DNA of 64,000 bases. It comes from Phocicoccus pinnipedialis. GTDB lineage: Bacteria > Bacillota > Bacilli > Staphylococcales > Salinicoccaceae. The position numbers and the translations under genes are program-made. This document shows, one piece after another, positions 19,701 to 28,945 of this stretch (positions are counted from its first letter, which is position 1; every line of letters starts with the position of its first letter). The DNA lies in contig NZ_CAJEWB010000006.1 in NCBI RefSeq assembly GCF_903994035.1, forward strand, positions 61,705-125,704, in the 5' to 3' direction. The notes below the pieces were generated by a model. That model had not been told where the DNA came from, made no database searches, and saw only the letters and a program-made list of their open reading frames with translations.

Positions 19701-21242
19701 TTAAAACATTTCTGAAGTCGTTTTACCTTGCATGTGGAGTAATAAGTAGTCAGGGCCACCTGCTTTAGAGTCTGTTCCTGACATTTTGAATCCACCAAAT
19801 GGTTGGTATCCAACGATTGCTCCAGTACATCCACGGTTAAAGTATAAGTTACCTACGTGGAAATCACGGCGTGCTTGTTCCATACGCTCGCGGCTCGTAG
19901 TGATAACTGCTCCAGTTAAACCATAGTCAGTGTCATTAGCAAACTCGATTGCTTGATCGAAGTCTTTAGCTTTAGCGAAACCAACAACTGGTCCGAAGAT
20001 TTCTTCTTGCATTAATCTATCATCGTGTTTTAATCCTGAGAAAACTGTTGGGTAAACAAAGTGACCCGTTTCATTGTCGATGTTTCCACCAACTTCTAAC
20101 TTACCTTCTTTTTTACCGATTTCGATGTATTCACCAATTTTCTTAATAGAAGCTTCGTCGATAACTGGGCCCATGTATGCACCAGTTTCTGGATCTCCTA
20201 CTGTTAATTCTTTAGTTTTCTCAACTACTTTTTCAAGTAATTCATCATGGATATCCTCTAAAGCAATTACACGTGAACACGCTGAACATTTTTGACCAGA
20301 GAAGCCGAATGCCGAAGCGACTACTGCGTCTGCTGCTTTGTCTAAGTCTACTCCGCTGTCTACAACAATTGTGTCTTTACCACCCATTTCGGCGATTACA
20401 CGTTTAAGGTTTACTTGACCTTCGTGAACGACTGCTGCACGTTCGTAAATGCGTACACCTACGTCGCGTGATCCAGTGAATGATACGAATGAAAGATCTT
20501 TATGGTCAACTAGATAGTCACCAATCTCACGTGATGATCCTGGGATAAAGTTAACAACACCGTTAGGAAGTCCAGCTTCTTCAAGCACTTCGATGAACTT
20601 GTAAGCAACAACTGGTGTTGATGATGATGGTTTAAGTAACACTGTATTACCAGACACAAGCGCTGCTGCAGTTGTACCAGCCATGATCGCGAATGCGAAG
20701 TTCCATGGTGAAATAACCATGCCCACTCCTAGTGGGATGTAGTGGAACTGGTTGTATTCGCCTGGACGGGATTCAACCTTTTTACCGTTCTTTAATTCAA
20801 GGTGTAAACGACCGTAGTATTCTAAGAAGTCGATACCTTCAGCAACGTCAGCGTCTGCTTCATTCCAAGGTTTACCCGCTTCTTTAATAAGAAGTGCTGT
20901 GAATTCAGCTTTTCTTTTTCTCACAATAGCAGCTGCTTTGAATAGTACGTCTGCACGGAATTCAAATGAATAATTTCTCCAAGATTTGAAAGTTTCAAGA
21001 GCAACGTCCATCGCTTTGTCAGCTTCTTTTTGAGTTGCTTGAGACATATAACCAATAATTTCTTCTTTTTTAGCAGGGTTGTAGACAGTTGATTTGTCTT
21101 TAGTCATTATGCGCTCGCCATTAATAACTAATGGGAAGTCTTGACCAAAATACTCCTGAACTACTTTAATACCTTCTGCAACCATATCCTTGTTTTCTTG
21201 TTTAGAAAAATCTGTAAATGGTTCGTGTTTGTAATCAATCAT
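19701..21242 (-). CDS. rocA: L-glutamate gamma-semialdehyde (P5C) dehydrogenase
   Basis: A 513-residue NAD-dependent aldehyde dehydrogenase. The Glu base is in [12 protein letters not shown] near residue 288, the catalytic Cys is in [13 protein letters not shown] near residue 322, and the C-terminal [17 protein letters not shown] block typifies the PutA/RocA group. It oxidises P5C (from proline or ornithine) to glutamate. AGGAGG lies 8 bases before ATG 21242. Upstream are a promoter and a cre-like palindrome, consistent with carbon catabolite repression of arginine/proline catabolism known in staphylococci. In S. aureus rocA is, from memory, not adjacent to rocD, so this pairing is lineage-specific. 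Confidence 0.95.
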   Translation of the reverse strand: MIDYKHEPFTDFSKQENKDMVAEGIKVVQEYFGQDFPLVINGERIMTKDKSTVYNPAKKEEIIGYMSQATQKEADKAMDVALETFKSWRNYSFEFRADVLFKAAAIVRKRKAEFTALLIKEAGKPWNEADADVAEGIDFLEYYGRLHLELKNGKKVESRPGEYNQFHYIPLGVGMVISPWNFAFAIMAGTTAAALVSGNTVLLKPSSSTPVVAYKFIEVLEEAGLPNGVVNFIPGSSREIGDYLVDHKDLSFVSFTGSRDVGVRIYERAAVVHEGQVNLKRVIAEMGGKDTIVVDSGVDLDKAADAVVASAFGFSGQKCSACSRVIALEDIHDELLEKVVEKTKELTVGDPETGAYMGPVIDEASIKKIGEYIEIGKKEGKLEVGGNIDNETGHFVYPTVFSGLKHDDRLMQEEIFGPVVGFAKAKDFDQAIEFANDTDYGLTGAVITTSRERMEQARRDFHVGNLYFNRGCTGAIVGYQPFGGFKMSGTDSKAGGPDYLLLHMQGKTTSEMF

Positions 21243-21275
21243 TAAAAATTCCTCCTAAGAATTAACTTCACTCCA

Positions 21276-21305
21276 TATTTAACACGTTTCTGAAACAGTT
21301 TTCAA
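21276..21305 (-). promoter_or_regulatory. Probable promoter of rocA-rocD
   Basis: On the minus strand TTGAAA (21300-21305) and TAAATA (21276-21281) are separated by 18 bases, about 35 bases upstream of the rocA start. The spacer holds the small palindrome GTTTCAGAAAC. Confidence 0.5.
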
Positions 21306-21313
21306 CCCCTACG

Positions 21314-21329
21314 ACTTAAACGTTTACTA
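21314..21329 (-). promoter_or_regulatory. Putative CcpA cre site upstream of rocA
   Basis: The core GTAAACGTTTA is palindromic and agrees with the cre consensus TGWAARCGYTWNCW at 11 of 14 positions. It is 9 bases upstream of the inferred -35. CcpA control of rocA/rocD is known in S. aureus; binding here is inferred. Confidence 0.45.
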
Positions 21330-21366
21330 ATACATAATAACGAATAAAAAACGATAAAACGCGCAC

Positions 21367-21400
21367 AAAAATAGACCTGAGACATCTTGTCTCAGGTCTT
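21367..21400 (-). terminator. Rho-independent terminator of the S1-domain gene
   Basis: The stem GACCTGAGACA/TGTCTCAGGTC is near-perfect with a short loop and is followed on the minus strand by TATTTTTG. It lies 13 bases past the S1 gene stop. Confidence 0.9.
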
Positions 21401-21412
21401 CCTAGGTTCCGG

Positions 21413-21793
21413 TCACTCGTTATTCATACGATCTTTTGCTTCTTTAATCCATATTGGCATCATCTCATGTAAAGACTGAAATCCATAGCGTTCTGTCTCT
21501 TTAATTTTTTCTAGAATAGAGCGTCTCTTTTTCTTATCTACTCTAACTTTGAAATATTCGTTTTCTTTAAGAGTCAGACTCATCTTGCCATTGTCTTCGA
21601 TTCCAATAATCTTGGCCTTTACAATCTGACCTTTAGTCAGGAACTGATTCACGTTGTGTACGTAATCGTTCATAATTTCTGATATATGAATAAGCCCTTC
21701 TCTATCGTCGTGGGTTTTGACAAAAGCACCGTACGGCTGAATACCTGTGACCTTCACCTTTACAAACTGGCCAACCCGGTATTGTTTTGTCAC
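21413..21793 (-). CDS. yugI: S1 domain RNA-binding protein, general stress protein 13 type (YugI/CvfD)
   Basis: A 126-residue protein. Residues 5-77 form one S1 RNA-binding domain (VGQFVKVKVTGIQPYGAFVK, then GLIHISEI), and a basic tail follows. The architecture is that of B. subtilis YugI (GSP13) and streptococcal CvfD, ribosome-associated post-transcriptional regulators. The start is a GTG at 21793 preceded by GTGGGG; the ATG two bases upstream is out of frame. Monocistronic. Confidence 0.85.
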   Translation of the reverse strand: MTKQYRVGQFVKVKVTGIQPYGAFVKTHDDREGLIHISEIMNDYVHNVNQFLTKGQIVKAKIIGIEDNGKMSLTLKENEYFKVRVDKKKRRSILEKIKETERYGFQSLHEMMPIWIKEAKDRMNNE

Positions 21794-21896
21794 ATGATTA
21801 CCCCACTTTTAATACAATGCTTTAATATAATATCACATTTACGAGACGCTTTCCATATTTAGTTCTTTCCAATATATATGTAATTTTTATAGAGAT

Positions 21897-21928
21897 TAAA
21901 AAAAGACCGCAAGCATGTGCTCGCGGTA
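21897..21928 (-). terminator. Rho-independent terminator of the small membrane protein gene
   Basis: The stem ACCGCGAGCA/TGCTTGCGGT (one G-T pair) is followed on the minus strand by TCTTTTTTT. It abuts the stop of gene 21930-22127. Confidence 0.85.
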
Positions 21929-21929
21929 C

Positions 21930-22127
21930 TTATTTATTGTCATTATCTTGGTGTTTCATTTTTTCGTATACTTCTTGTTCAAATGCTTTAGCTTTTTCTT
22001 CTTGTTTTTTAGAATATTTCTTCACAAGACGAAAAACAATATACGCAACAATGATACAAATTACGATTGAAATTAAACCAGGAATATATTCTGTTTTATC
22101 ATCTGGAAAATATAAAAATTCCATCAT
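21930..22127 (-). CDS. Small single-pass membrane protein, unknown
   Basis: A 65-residue protein with one membrane helix (about 17-36) followed by a highly charged Lys/Glu-rich tail (KKYSKKQEEKAKAF...). I do not recognise the family. A purine-rich stretch (AAGGGTGTGTGAG) before the double ATG and a strong terminator right after the stop argue that it is a real gene. It lies between the S1 gene and ppiB, all on the minus strand, each with its own terminator or gap. Confidence 0.6.
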   Translation of the reverse strand: MMEFLYFPDDKTEYIPGLISIVICIIVAYIVFRLVKKYSKKQEEKAKAFEQEVYEKMKHQDNDNK

Positions 22128-22211
22128 GGTTACTCACACACCCTTACAGTGAGTATTATAACAGAGTAAAACTTTAAAAACTGTCTAATTTAAGAAGTTT
22201 TTATGACTAAA

Positions 22212-22799
22212 TTATAATACTTCTACTGTTTCTAATACCACGTCTTCTACTGGCTTATCCATCGCACCAGTTTTCACATTGGCGATTTTTTCTACGATAT
22301 CCATTCCTTCGATCACTTGACCGAATACAGTGTGACGGTTATCTAACCAAGGCGTACCACCTTTAGTTGCATATGCTTCAATTACTTCTGATGGATAACC
22401 TGCACCTTCCAGTTGGCTTAGCATGTCATTTGGAACATGTTTGGCTTGAACAATAAAAAACTGAGAACCATTAGTGTTAGGACCTCTGTTAGCCATTGAT
22501 AGCGCTCCGTAAAGGTTGAACAATTCATTCGAAAACTCATCTTCAAATTCATCTTCCCAAATACTTGTACCACCCATACCAGTACCTGATGGGTCTCCAC
22601 CTTGGATCATGAAATCTTTGATGATTCTGTGGAAAATTTGTCCATCATAGTAACCGTTAGCTGCATGTCCTAAGAAATTCTCTACAGTTTTTGGTGTTTT
22701 ATCTGCAAAAAGACGTACAGTGATGTCTCCCATATTTGTTTTGAAAACTGCTTTCTTTTCACCTTCTAATACTTCGTTTGCGAGTTGGTTAAAGCTCAT
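22212..22799 (-). CDS. ppiB: Peptidyl-prolyl cis-trans isomerase (cyclophilin)
   Basis: A 195-residue cytoplasmic cyclophilin without signal peptide. The catalytic-core block [22 protein letters not shown] starts near residue 56, [10 protein letters not shown] is near residue 110, and the [15 protein letters not shown] block is near residue 155. It catalyses proline isomerisation during protein folding. AGGAGG lies 8 bases before ATG 22799. It is divergent from mnhA, sharing a 176-base promoter region, an arrangement also remembered from Staphylococcus. Confidence 0.95.
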   Translation of the reverse strand: MSFNQLANEVLEGEKKAVFKTNMGDITVRLFADKTPKTVENFLGHAANGYYDGQIFHRIIKDFMIQGGDPSGTGMGGTSIWEDEFEDEFSNELFNLYGALSMANRGPNTNGSQFFIVQAKHVPNDMLSQLEGAGYPSEVIEAYATKGGTPWLDNRHTVFGQVIEGMDIVEKIANVKTGAMDKPVEDVVLETVEVL

Positions 22800-22975
22800 T
22801 TTTTATTCCTCCTAAAATTTTTCACTTTTAATAGATTAGCACATTCATTAAAGTTTGTGCATGGTTATTCAGAAGTAGATTTTGACAATTCCTTTAATAT
22901 AATAGTGGCTCTCATTTCATACGCGTGATTTTTCATGTATAATATAAAAATATAATGCGTAAGGGAGGCAAAGTT

Positions 22976-25390
22976 GTGACTTTCATACATTTTGCAATCA
23001 TACTACCTCTAATCGCAGCGTTTCTTATTGCGATTATTAATAAGTATGTCAAAGGTATTCACTTAGGATGGTTCGTACTTCCGATTCCATTCATTATTGT
23101 ATCGTATTTGTTTACTTTAATACCAACAATACGAAACGGTGAAACACTTTTACTCAATTTAAATTTCATGCCTAGAATTGGCATGAACTTTGATGTCTAC
23201 ATAGATGGACTTGGACTTCTTTTCGCGATACTGATTTCTGGTATCGGAACACTCGTTGTCCTATATTCAATTGGATATTTAAGCAACAAGGAGAAGCTTT
23301 TAAATTTCTATATTTACCTTCTCATGTTTATGACTGCAATGCTTGGAGTCGTATTACTCGATAACGTCTTAATGCTTTACTTATTCTGGGAGCTTACATC
23401 TATTTCAAGTTTCCTACTCATTGCATTTTGGACTACAAAAGAGCGTTCTACATATGGTGCGCAAAAATCTATGATCATCACAATGTTCGGTGGATTTATG
23501 ATGCTCGGTGGATTCATCTTACTTTCGAACCTAACAGGTACGTTTTCAATTCGGGAGATGATTATAGCAAGCGATTCAGTTGTTGGCGTTGGTGCTGGTA
23601 CACTCGCAGTTGTACTCGTATTACTTGGTGCATTCACTAAGAGTGCGCAATTCCCATTCTATGTTTGGTTACCAGACGCGATGGAAGCACCCACACCAGT
23701 CAGTGCTTATCTGCACTCTGCAACGATGGTTAAAGCTGGACTTTACCTTGTTGCGAGATTCACACCAGTATTCATGCTATCTACGACTTGGGTATGGACA
23801 ATACTAATTGTGGGTCTAATCACGCTTTGCTGGGCGAGCTTTAATGCGTTCATTAAGGATGATCTTAAGGCAGTGCTCGCATTCTCGACTGTGTCTCAGC
23901 TTGGACTCATCATGTCATTACTTGGCATCAGTGGACTAGCTATCGTGCGCGGTGCGAACGAACAGATCTTTACAGTCGCTGTGGTGGCTGCAGTATTCCA
24001 TATCATTAACCACGCAACTTTCAAAGGGGCATTGTTCATGGTGACAGGAATCATTGACCATCAAACAGGTACAAGAAGCATTAAAAAGCTCGGTGGTTTA
24101 ATGACTATCATGCCAATCACATTTACGATGACACTCATCACATCATTATCGATGGCTGGTATTCCACCATTCAACGGGTTTTTATCCAAAGAAATGTTCT
24201 TAGAAGCAATGTTTGAAATTTCAAACTCAAACTTTAGTTCACTCGCGTCAGTTGGTTTCTTATTCCCACTGCTCGCAATTCTCGGTAGTATCTTTACGCT
24301 ACTGTATTCGGTGAAAATCGTAATGCAAGTTTTCTTGGGTGAAGATAAAAAAGAAACGCCTAAACAGCCAAAAGAGGCTTCGGCTTTATTACTGATTTCA
24401 CCTGCTATTCTCAGCTTTCTCGTCGTATTATTTGGACTTGTACCAAACTTACTGACGAAATCAATTATTGACCCCGCTGCTATGAGTATCATCAATGCGG
24501 TTGAGCCGTTAAACACTAAGATTTCACACTGGCATGGATTTGACTCACCAGCCTTATGGGCGACAGTAGTCATCATTCTAGTTGGTGCAACACTTTACTA
24601 CTTTAGAGATACGTGGATTTTTATCTATAAATATATTAGGAGCAACTATACAATCAACTATCTTTACGACCAAGGGTTAAATTACTCTACGATTTACTCA
24701 AATCGTTTTACTAAAATGGTCATGACAGGTTTCTTAAGAACGTACATGGTATACATCTTTGGATTCCTCGTCGTACTTGGCCTGATTACAATAATTAAAA
24801 CAGGCCTTAACCTAGACTTATCAAACTTAGCTCCTATCGGTATACAAGACATGATTTTAGTAGGGGTGATTTTAACTGCCTTACTCATCATCATGATAAC
24901 TAAATCTCGTATGGTTTCGATCATCATGCTCGGTGCTGTCGGATTCAGTATGGCTCTGTTCTTCGTATTCTTTAGAGCGCCAGACTTAGCACTGACGCAA
25001 CTTGCGATTGAGACAGTGACGACAACACTATTCTTAGTTTGTTTTTATCACTTACCAAAACAGAGCAAATTGCCAGAGCACCGCAAATTTAAGTTAACGA
25101 ACTTTGTGGTTGCTGTTGGTGTTGGTGCAGTATCAATACTTATTGGACTATCTGCATTCTCGAATCGTCTATTCGAATCAATCAGCCAATACCATGTGGA
25201 TCACGTTTATGACTTAGCCGCAGGTAAAAACATGGTTAACGTTATTCTCGTTGACTTCCGTGGCTACGATACGGTTTTTGAAACACTTGTATTTGGTATT
25301 GCGGGTATCGGAATCTACATTCTGATGAGACTTAGTATAAATAGAAAGGATGATAAGAATGAAGAGCGCGCTGAAGAGAGCAGGCTATAA
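22976..25390 (+). CDS. mnhA: Na+/H+ antiporter subunit MnhA (MrpA)
   Basis: An 804-residue membrane protein, the largest Mnh/Mrp subunit, homologous to complex I NuoL/ND5 with an MrpA C-terminal extension. Conserved blocks include YLFWELTSISSFLLI near residue 138, FTKSAQFPFYVWLPDAMEAPTPVSAYLHSATMVKAG (about 225-260) with the key Glu and Lys residues, and a late FFRAPDLALTQLAIE block. The start chosen is GTG 22976 because GGGAGG lies just upstream; an ATG seven codons earlier (22955) sits ahead of this site. First gene of mnhABCDEFG; the complex exchanges cytoplasmic Na+ for H+. Confidence 0.95.
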   Translation: MTFIHFAIILPLIAAFLIAIINKYVKGIHLGWFVLPIPFIIVSYLFTLIPTIRNGETLLLNLNFMPRIGMNFDVYIDGLGLLFAILISGIGTLVVLYSIGYLSNKEKLLNFYIYLLMFMTAMLGVVLLDNVLMLYLFWELTSISSFLLIAFWTTKERSTYGAQKSMIITMFGGFMMLGGFILLSNLTGTFSIREMIIASDSVVGVGAGTLAVVLVLLGAFTKSAQFPFYVWLPDAMEAPTPVSAYLHSATMVKAGLYLVARFTPVFMLSTTWVWTILIVGLITLCWASFNAFIKDDLKAVLAFSTVSQLGLIMSLLGISGLAIVRGANEQIFTVAVVAAVFHIINHATFKGALFMVTGIIDHQTGTRSIKKLGGLMTIMPITFTMTLITSLSMAGIPPFNGFLSKEMFLEAMFEISNSNFSSLASVGFLFPLLAILGSIFTLLYSVKIVMQVFLGEDKKETPKQPKEASALLLISPAILSFLVVLFGLVPNLLTKSIIDPAAMSIINAVEPLNTKISHWHGFDSPALWATVVIILVGATLYYFRDTWIFIYKYIRSNYTINYLYDQGLNYSTIYSNRFTKMVMTGFLRTYMVYIFGFLVVLGLITIIKTGLNLDLSNLAPIGIQDMILVGVILTALLIIMITKSRMVSIIMLGAVGFSMALFFVFFRAPDLALTQLAIETVTTTLFLVCFYHLPKQSKLPEHRKFKLTNFVVAVGVGAVSILIGLSAFSNRLFESISQYHVDHVYDLAAGKNMVNVILVDFRGYDTVFETLVFGIAGIGIYILMRLSINRKDDKNEERAEESRL

Positions 25391-25826
25391 ACAGGTTCAT
25401 AAACAAATGAATGATGTACACTTGCAATTCATTTCTAAAGTTGCATTCTTCATTATCTTGTTATTTGCATTTAACTTGTTTTTTGCAGGACACTACACTC
25501 CTGGTGGAGGGTTCGTTGGTGGTTTACTTATGTCAGCGGCAATCGTACTTTTACTGATTGCTTTTGATGTTAAAACACTAAGAAAAATGTTACCGATACG
25601 CTTTAGAATTCTTATTGCAAGTGGATTATTCCTTGCTGTTGCAGTACCCACTCTACTCATGTTTTTTGGATATCCATTTTTCACACATGAATTTACTAAT
25701 GTCACATTACCGATATTAGGTGAAATTGGAATCCACTCTGCAACATTCTTTGATTTGGGCGTATTCTTAACAGTATGCGGTTCCACTCTGTTAATTATCA
25801 TCCTTGTAGGAGGTGCGGACGACTAA
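25359..25826 (+). CDS. mnhB: Na+/H+ antiporter subunit MnhB (MrpB)
   Basis: A 155-residue membrane protein with the MrpB core AGHYTPGGGFVGGLLMSAAIVL and a later ATFFDLGVFLTVCG. It overlaps the end of mnhA by 32 bases. ATG 25359 is preferred to ATG 25350 because AGAAAGG ends at 25349, leaving a 9-base spacing. The N-terminus is about 13 residues longer than the S. aureus protein as I remember it. Essential small subunit of the hetero-oligomeric antiporter. Confidence 0.93.
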   Translation: MKSALKRAGYKQVHKQMNDVHLQFISKVAFFIILLFAFNLFFAGHYTPGGGFVGGLLMSAAIVLLLIAFDVKTLRKMLPIRFRILIASGLFLAVAVPTLLMFFGYPFFTHEFTNVTLPILGEIGIHSATFFDLGVFLTVCGSTLLIIILVGGADD

Positions 25827-26167
25827 TGGAATTTATAACGATTGTGCTCTCGGGTATTTTAATCGGTGCTGGGACATATTTAATTCTCTCAAAAAGTGTG
25901 CTCCGCATCATAATTGGCTTATCCGTGCTCAGTCATGGTATTCATTTGATGTTACTCACAATGGGACAACTGAAGCGTGGAAACGTTCCAATTTTAGAAG
26001 ATAGTGTAACAAACTACACGGACCCACTACCTCAGGCTATGATCTTAACTGCCATTGTTATTTCATTCGCGTTAACAGCATTCAGTTTAGTTCTTGCGTT
26101 ACGCAATTATAAAGTTTTAGGTTCTGATGATACGGAAACGATGAAAGGAGCACAAAATGAAAATTAA
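25826..26167 (+). CDS. mnhC: Na+/H+ antiporter subunit MnhC (MrpC)
   Basis: A 113-residue protein with three membrane helices, homologous to NuoK. The block TDPLPQAMILTAIVISFALTAF is diagnostic. The start ATG 25826 overlaps the mnhB stop by one base (TAATG) and follows AGGAGGTG. The length equals that of S. aureus MnhC. Confidence 0.94.
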   Translation: MEFITIVLSGILIGAGTYLILSKSVLRIIIGLSVLSHGIHLMLLTMGQLKRGNVPILEDSVTNYTDPLPQAMILTAIVISFALTAFSLVLALRNYKVLGSDDTETMKGAQNEN

Positions 26168-27650
26168 TTTTTTACTTATGATGCCCCTGATCATTCCATT
26201 TTTATTCTCGGTCATCATGCTTTTCATCGGTAAAAAACCAAAGGTACACCGTGTGGTTTCAGCACTTGCAGGACTAACAATGATTGTATTTTCAATCATG
26301 ATTGTCATTTCTGTTTACCAAAACGGTAACCTACACACGAACGTCGGGAACTGGCCAGCGCCATTTGGAATTACTGTTGTTTATGATATGGTCGCAGCAC
26401 TGCTCGTACTTACAACTTCCATTCTCACGTTCTTCGTAATCATCTATAGCTACCAATCAATTGGTATTGAAAGAGAAACATACTATTACTATCCAATGCT
26501 TCTCTTTATGATTACAGGTATCAATGGCGTGTTTACTACAGGCGATATCTTCAACATGTTCGTATTTTTTGAAGTATTCCTGATTGCATCTTACGTTTTA
26601 ATCGTCATTGGAAGTGCAAAGAAGCAGTTGCGTGAAGGATTTAAATACCTTGTTGTGAATATCGTATCGTCTAACTTTTTTGTACTGGGTCTCGGTTATC
26701 TATATTCAATTACCGGTACACTGAATATGGCAGACATTCACATAAAGCTTGCAAGCTTTGACGGTAACAAAGAAGTCATGACGCTTATTTCTGTCGTATT
26801 CTTCTTTGTATTCTTAACGAAGGCTGGAGTATTCCCGTTATACTTCTGGCTACCAGATTCTTATAGCGCACCTCCGCTACCAATATTAGCTATTTTTGGT
26901 GCATTGTTAACTAAAGTCGGTGTGTATGCAATGATGCGTACGATGAGCTTGTTCTTCTCATTTGACCAGAGCTTTACAAACACGATCATCTTAGCACTCG
27001 CACTGATAACGATCATCATCGGTTGTATAGGTGCACTCGCATACTACGACTTAAAGAAAGTGATTATCTACAACATCATGATTGCGATTGGGTTTATCTT
27101 CGTTGGAATCACTATGATGGATCTTACTGGTCTTGTTGGGGCAATGTATTACCTCATCCACGATATGATAATCAAAGCAGGACTATTCTTAATTATTGGA
27201 TTCATTATTTATAGGACGGGGCAGACGAATGCTAAGAAAATTCATGGTCTAATGAGTGTGCACCCGGTAACTGGTTGGATGTTCTTCCTAGGCGCTATGT
27301 CACTTGTGGGTGTACCGCCATTCCCTGGTTTTTATGGTAAATTATTTATTGTAAAATCAGCATTCGATAACGGATATTATTTTGCTGGTATTGTTGTACT
27401 CTTATCAAGCCTTGTCATCTTGTACACGATTATGAGAATCTTCATTCAAGTGTTTTGGGGCAAGCCAGCAGTTCAATCTGAACTTAGACAGATAAAATAC
27501 GACAAGTTGCTATTCAGTTCATTTGCACTGATTTTATTATCACTCGTGTTTGGTTTCACAGCAGACCTTCTGTATCCATTATTTGAAATGGCTGCAACGT
27601 CAATCGTGGAACCGTCAACATATGCGGACTATATTATGGGGGTGGAGTAA
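26157..27650 (+). CDS. mnhD: Na+/H+ antiporter subunit MnhD (MrpD)
   Basis: A 497-residue membrane protein homologous to NuoM/NuoN proton-pumping subunits. Conserved features are MFVFFEVFLIASYVLIV near residue 130 (essential Glu), the Lys-containing FLTKAGVFPLYFWLPDSYSAPPLP near residue 220, and a late LSGVPPFPGF-like block (VGVPPFPGFYGK) near residue 385. It overlaps mnhC by 11 bases, and AAAGGAG precedes ATG 26157. With MnhA it supplies the ion-translocation channels. Confidence 0.95.
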   Translation: MKINFLLMMPLIIPFLFSVIMLFIGKKPKVHRVVSALAGLTMIVFSIMIVISVYQNGNLHTNVGNWPAPFGITVVYDMVAALLVLTTSILTFFVIIYSYQSIGIERETYYYYPMLLFMITGINGVFTTGDIFNMFVFFEVFLIASYVLIVIGSAKKQLREGFKYLVVNIVSSNFFVLGLGYLYSITGTLNMADIHIKLASFDGNKEVMTLISVVFFFVFLTKAGVFPLYFWLPDSYSAPPLPILAIFGALLTKVGVYAMMRTMSLFFSFDQSFTNTIILALALITIIIGCIGALAYYDLKKVIIYNIMIAIGFIFVGITMMDLTGLVGAMYYLIHDMIIKAGLFLIIGFIIYRTGQTNAKKIHGLMSVHPVTGWMFFLGAMSLVGVPPFPGFYGKLFIVKSAFDNGYYFAGIVVLLSSLVILYTIMRIFIQVFWGKPAVQSELRQIKYDKLLFSSFALILLSLVFGFTADLLYPLFEMAATSIVEPSTYADYIMGVE

Positions 27651-28130
27651 TTGGCACTACAAATTTTACTGAACTTTTTACTCGCTTTCCTTTGGGCTGC
27701 AATGAATGATACGTTTGAATTGCCTACCCTAATCATGGGCTATATTATGGGTATGATTACAATCTACATCATACGTAATTTTCTACCCGGATCATTCTAT
27801 TTGGTTCGATTTTACAGAATTATAAAATTGATTGTTGTGTTTATCAAAGAACTCATCATTGCAAATATTACGGTGACGAAAATTGTACTTAAGCCAAAAA
27901 TCAATGTACACCCTGGTTTCTACGCTTATCCTTGTGATTTAGAAGAAGACTGGGAAGTGGTACTTTTATCATCACTCATTACACTGACACCAGGTACAGT
28001 CGTTGTAGCAATCAGTGATGATTATTCGAAATTATACATTCACGGTGTGGACTTAACTGATGCAGATGATGAAATTGCAAGCATTAAGTCGTCATTCGAA
28101 AATGTCATTAAAGAGGTTGGTCAGCCATGA
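27651..28130 (+). CDS. mnhE: Na+/H+ antiporter subunit MnhE (MrpE)
   Basis: A 159-residue protein, identical in length to S. aureus MnhE as remembered. It has two or three N-terminal helices and a cytoplasmic domain with the signature LLSSLITLTPGTVVVAISDD near residue 105. Translation appears to start at TTG 27651, immediately after the mnhD stop with GGGGTGGAG upstream; no ATG gives the family N-terminus. Expected as part of the Mnh complex; MrpE is needed for assembly. Confidence 0.93.
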   Translation: MALQILLNFLLAFLWAAMNDTFELPTLIMGYIMGMITIYIIRNFLPGSFYLVRFYRIIKLIVVFIKELIIANITVTKIVLKPKINVHPGFYAYPCDLEEDWEVVLLSSLITLTPGTVVVAISDDYSKLYIHGVDLTDADDEIASIKSSFENVIKEVGQP

Positions 28131-28426
28131 ATCTATTCTTAAACATCGTATTTATTATCGCAATTGTTGGGATGGCAATCGCTATGGGGATTGCCTCGTA
28201 TAGAATTATTCGTGGACCAACACTGCACGACAAAATTGTTGCTTTAGACGCATTTGGTGTCATGCTCATGGCGACAATCGGTATATTTAGTGTTCTGCTT
28301 GATACTTCGTACTTAATTGTTGTAATCATGTTAATTGGGATGCTTGGTGCAATCGGAACTATTGCTATGGCGAAGTTCCTCGAGAAAGGATGGGTAATCG
28401 ATATTGATAGAGATTCTGATGAGTAG
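28127..28426 (+). CDS. mnhF: Na+/H+ antiporter subunit MnhF (MrpF)
   Basis: A 99-residue protein with three membrane helices and the MrpF motif YRIIRGPTLHDKIVALDAFG near residue 25 (basic and acidic residues inside the membrane). It overlaps the mnhE stop by 4 bases (ATGA). Small structural subunit of the antiporter. Confidence 0.94.
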   Translation: MNLFLNIVFIIAIVGMAIAMGIASYRIIRGPTLHDKIVALDAFGVMLMATIGIFSVLLDTSYLIVVIMLIGMLGAIGTIAMAKFLEKGWVIDIDRDSDE

Positions 28427-28820
28427 CATTATTGCGCTCCTTGTATTATCGGGTGTATTCTTCTCCATCATTGCGTCGATTGGAGTCGTCAGATTACCAG
28501 ACATGTACTCAAGACTGCACGCTGCATCAATCAGTTCGACACTCGGCGTATCATCCGTCTTGCTTGGAGTATTCCTATACTTCTGGTACTTCGATAGCAA
28601 CTTTGAGATGACTCTGCTGCTTGCAATTGTGTTTATCTTCTTAATTGCTCCAGCAGGAGCGCATATGCTTGCGCGTAGTGCATTCCACTCAGATGTCGAA
28701 CCGTATAAGCTGACTATTCTTAACGAGCTACGTCGAGATGAGATTGGATATGAGGAATTAACAGAAGAAGACAAGATTAAAGCAGAAGAACGAAAGAAAA
28801 ATCAAGAATTAGAAGATTAA
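28419..28820 (+). CDS. mnhG: Na+/H+ antiporter subunit MnhG (MrpG)
   Basis: A 133-residue protein with three helices and the MrpG block GVVRLPDMYSRLHAASISSTLG near residue 25. The C-terminal 35 residues are very acidic and basic (KIKAEERKKNQELED). ATG 28419 overlaps mnhF by 8 bases; an in-frame TTG at 28404 is less likely because it has no ribosome-binding site. Last gene of the seven-gene operon, followed at once by a terminator. Confidence 0.92.
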   Translation: MSSIIALLVLSGVFFSIIASIGVVRLPDMYSRLHAASISSTLGVSSVLLGVFLYFWYFDSNFEMTLLLAIVFIFLIAPAGAHMLARSAFHSDVEPYKLTILNELRRDEIGYEELTEEDKIKAEERKKNQELED

Positions 28821-28825
28821 ATGAG

Positions 28826-28854
28826 AGACTCTCCTGAGAAGGAGAGTCTTTTTT
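28826..28854 (+). terminator. Rho-independent terminator of the mnh operon
   Basis: The stem AGACTCTCCT/AGGAGAGTCT with a 4-base loop is followed by TTTTT. It begins 5 bases after the mnhG stop. Confidence 0.92.
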
Positions 28855-28907
28855 GATGCAAAACATAGAAATACAAGATTTTCGCTAGCCAGAATACATG
28901 AATCGTA

Positions 28908-28945
28908 AAAAACAAAAGACATCTTCCCGAGAGGGAAGATGTCTT
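28908..28945 (-). terminator. Rho-independent terminator after the thioesterase gene
   Basis: The stem AAGACATCTTCCC/GGGAAGATGTCTT is perfect over 13 bases and is followed on the minus strand by TTTGTTTTTT. It overlaps the stop codon of gene 28944-29312. Confidence 0.9.

Noticed and set aside
22955..22975. Upstream ATG for mnhA
   Set aside because: The GGGAGG ribosome-binding site lies after this ATG, and the GTG at 22976 gives the family N-terminus.
24061..24576. Minus-strand 171-codon frame inside mnhA
   Set aside because: Antisense shadow of a conserved gene, no ribosome-binding site or family features.
28404..28418. Upstream TTG start for mnhG
   Set aside because: No ribosome-binding site; the ATG at 28419 with a short overlap to mnhF is more typical for this operon.
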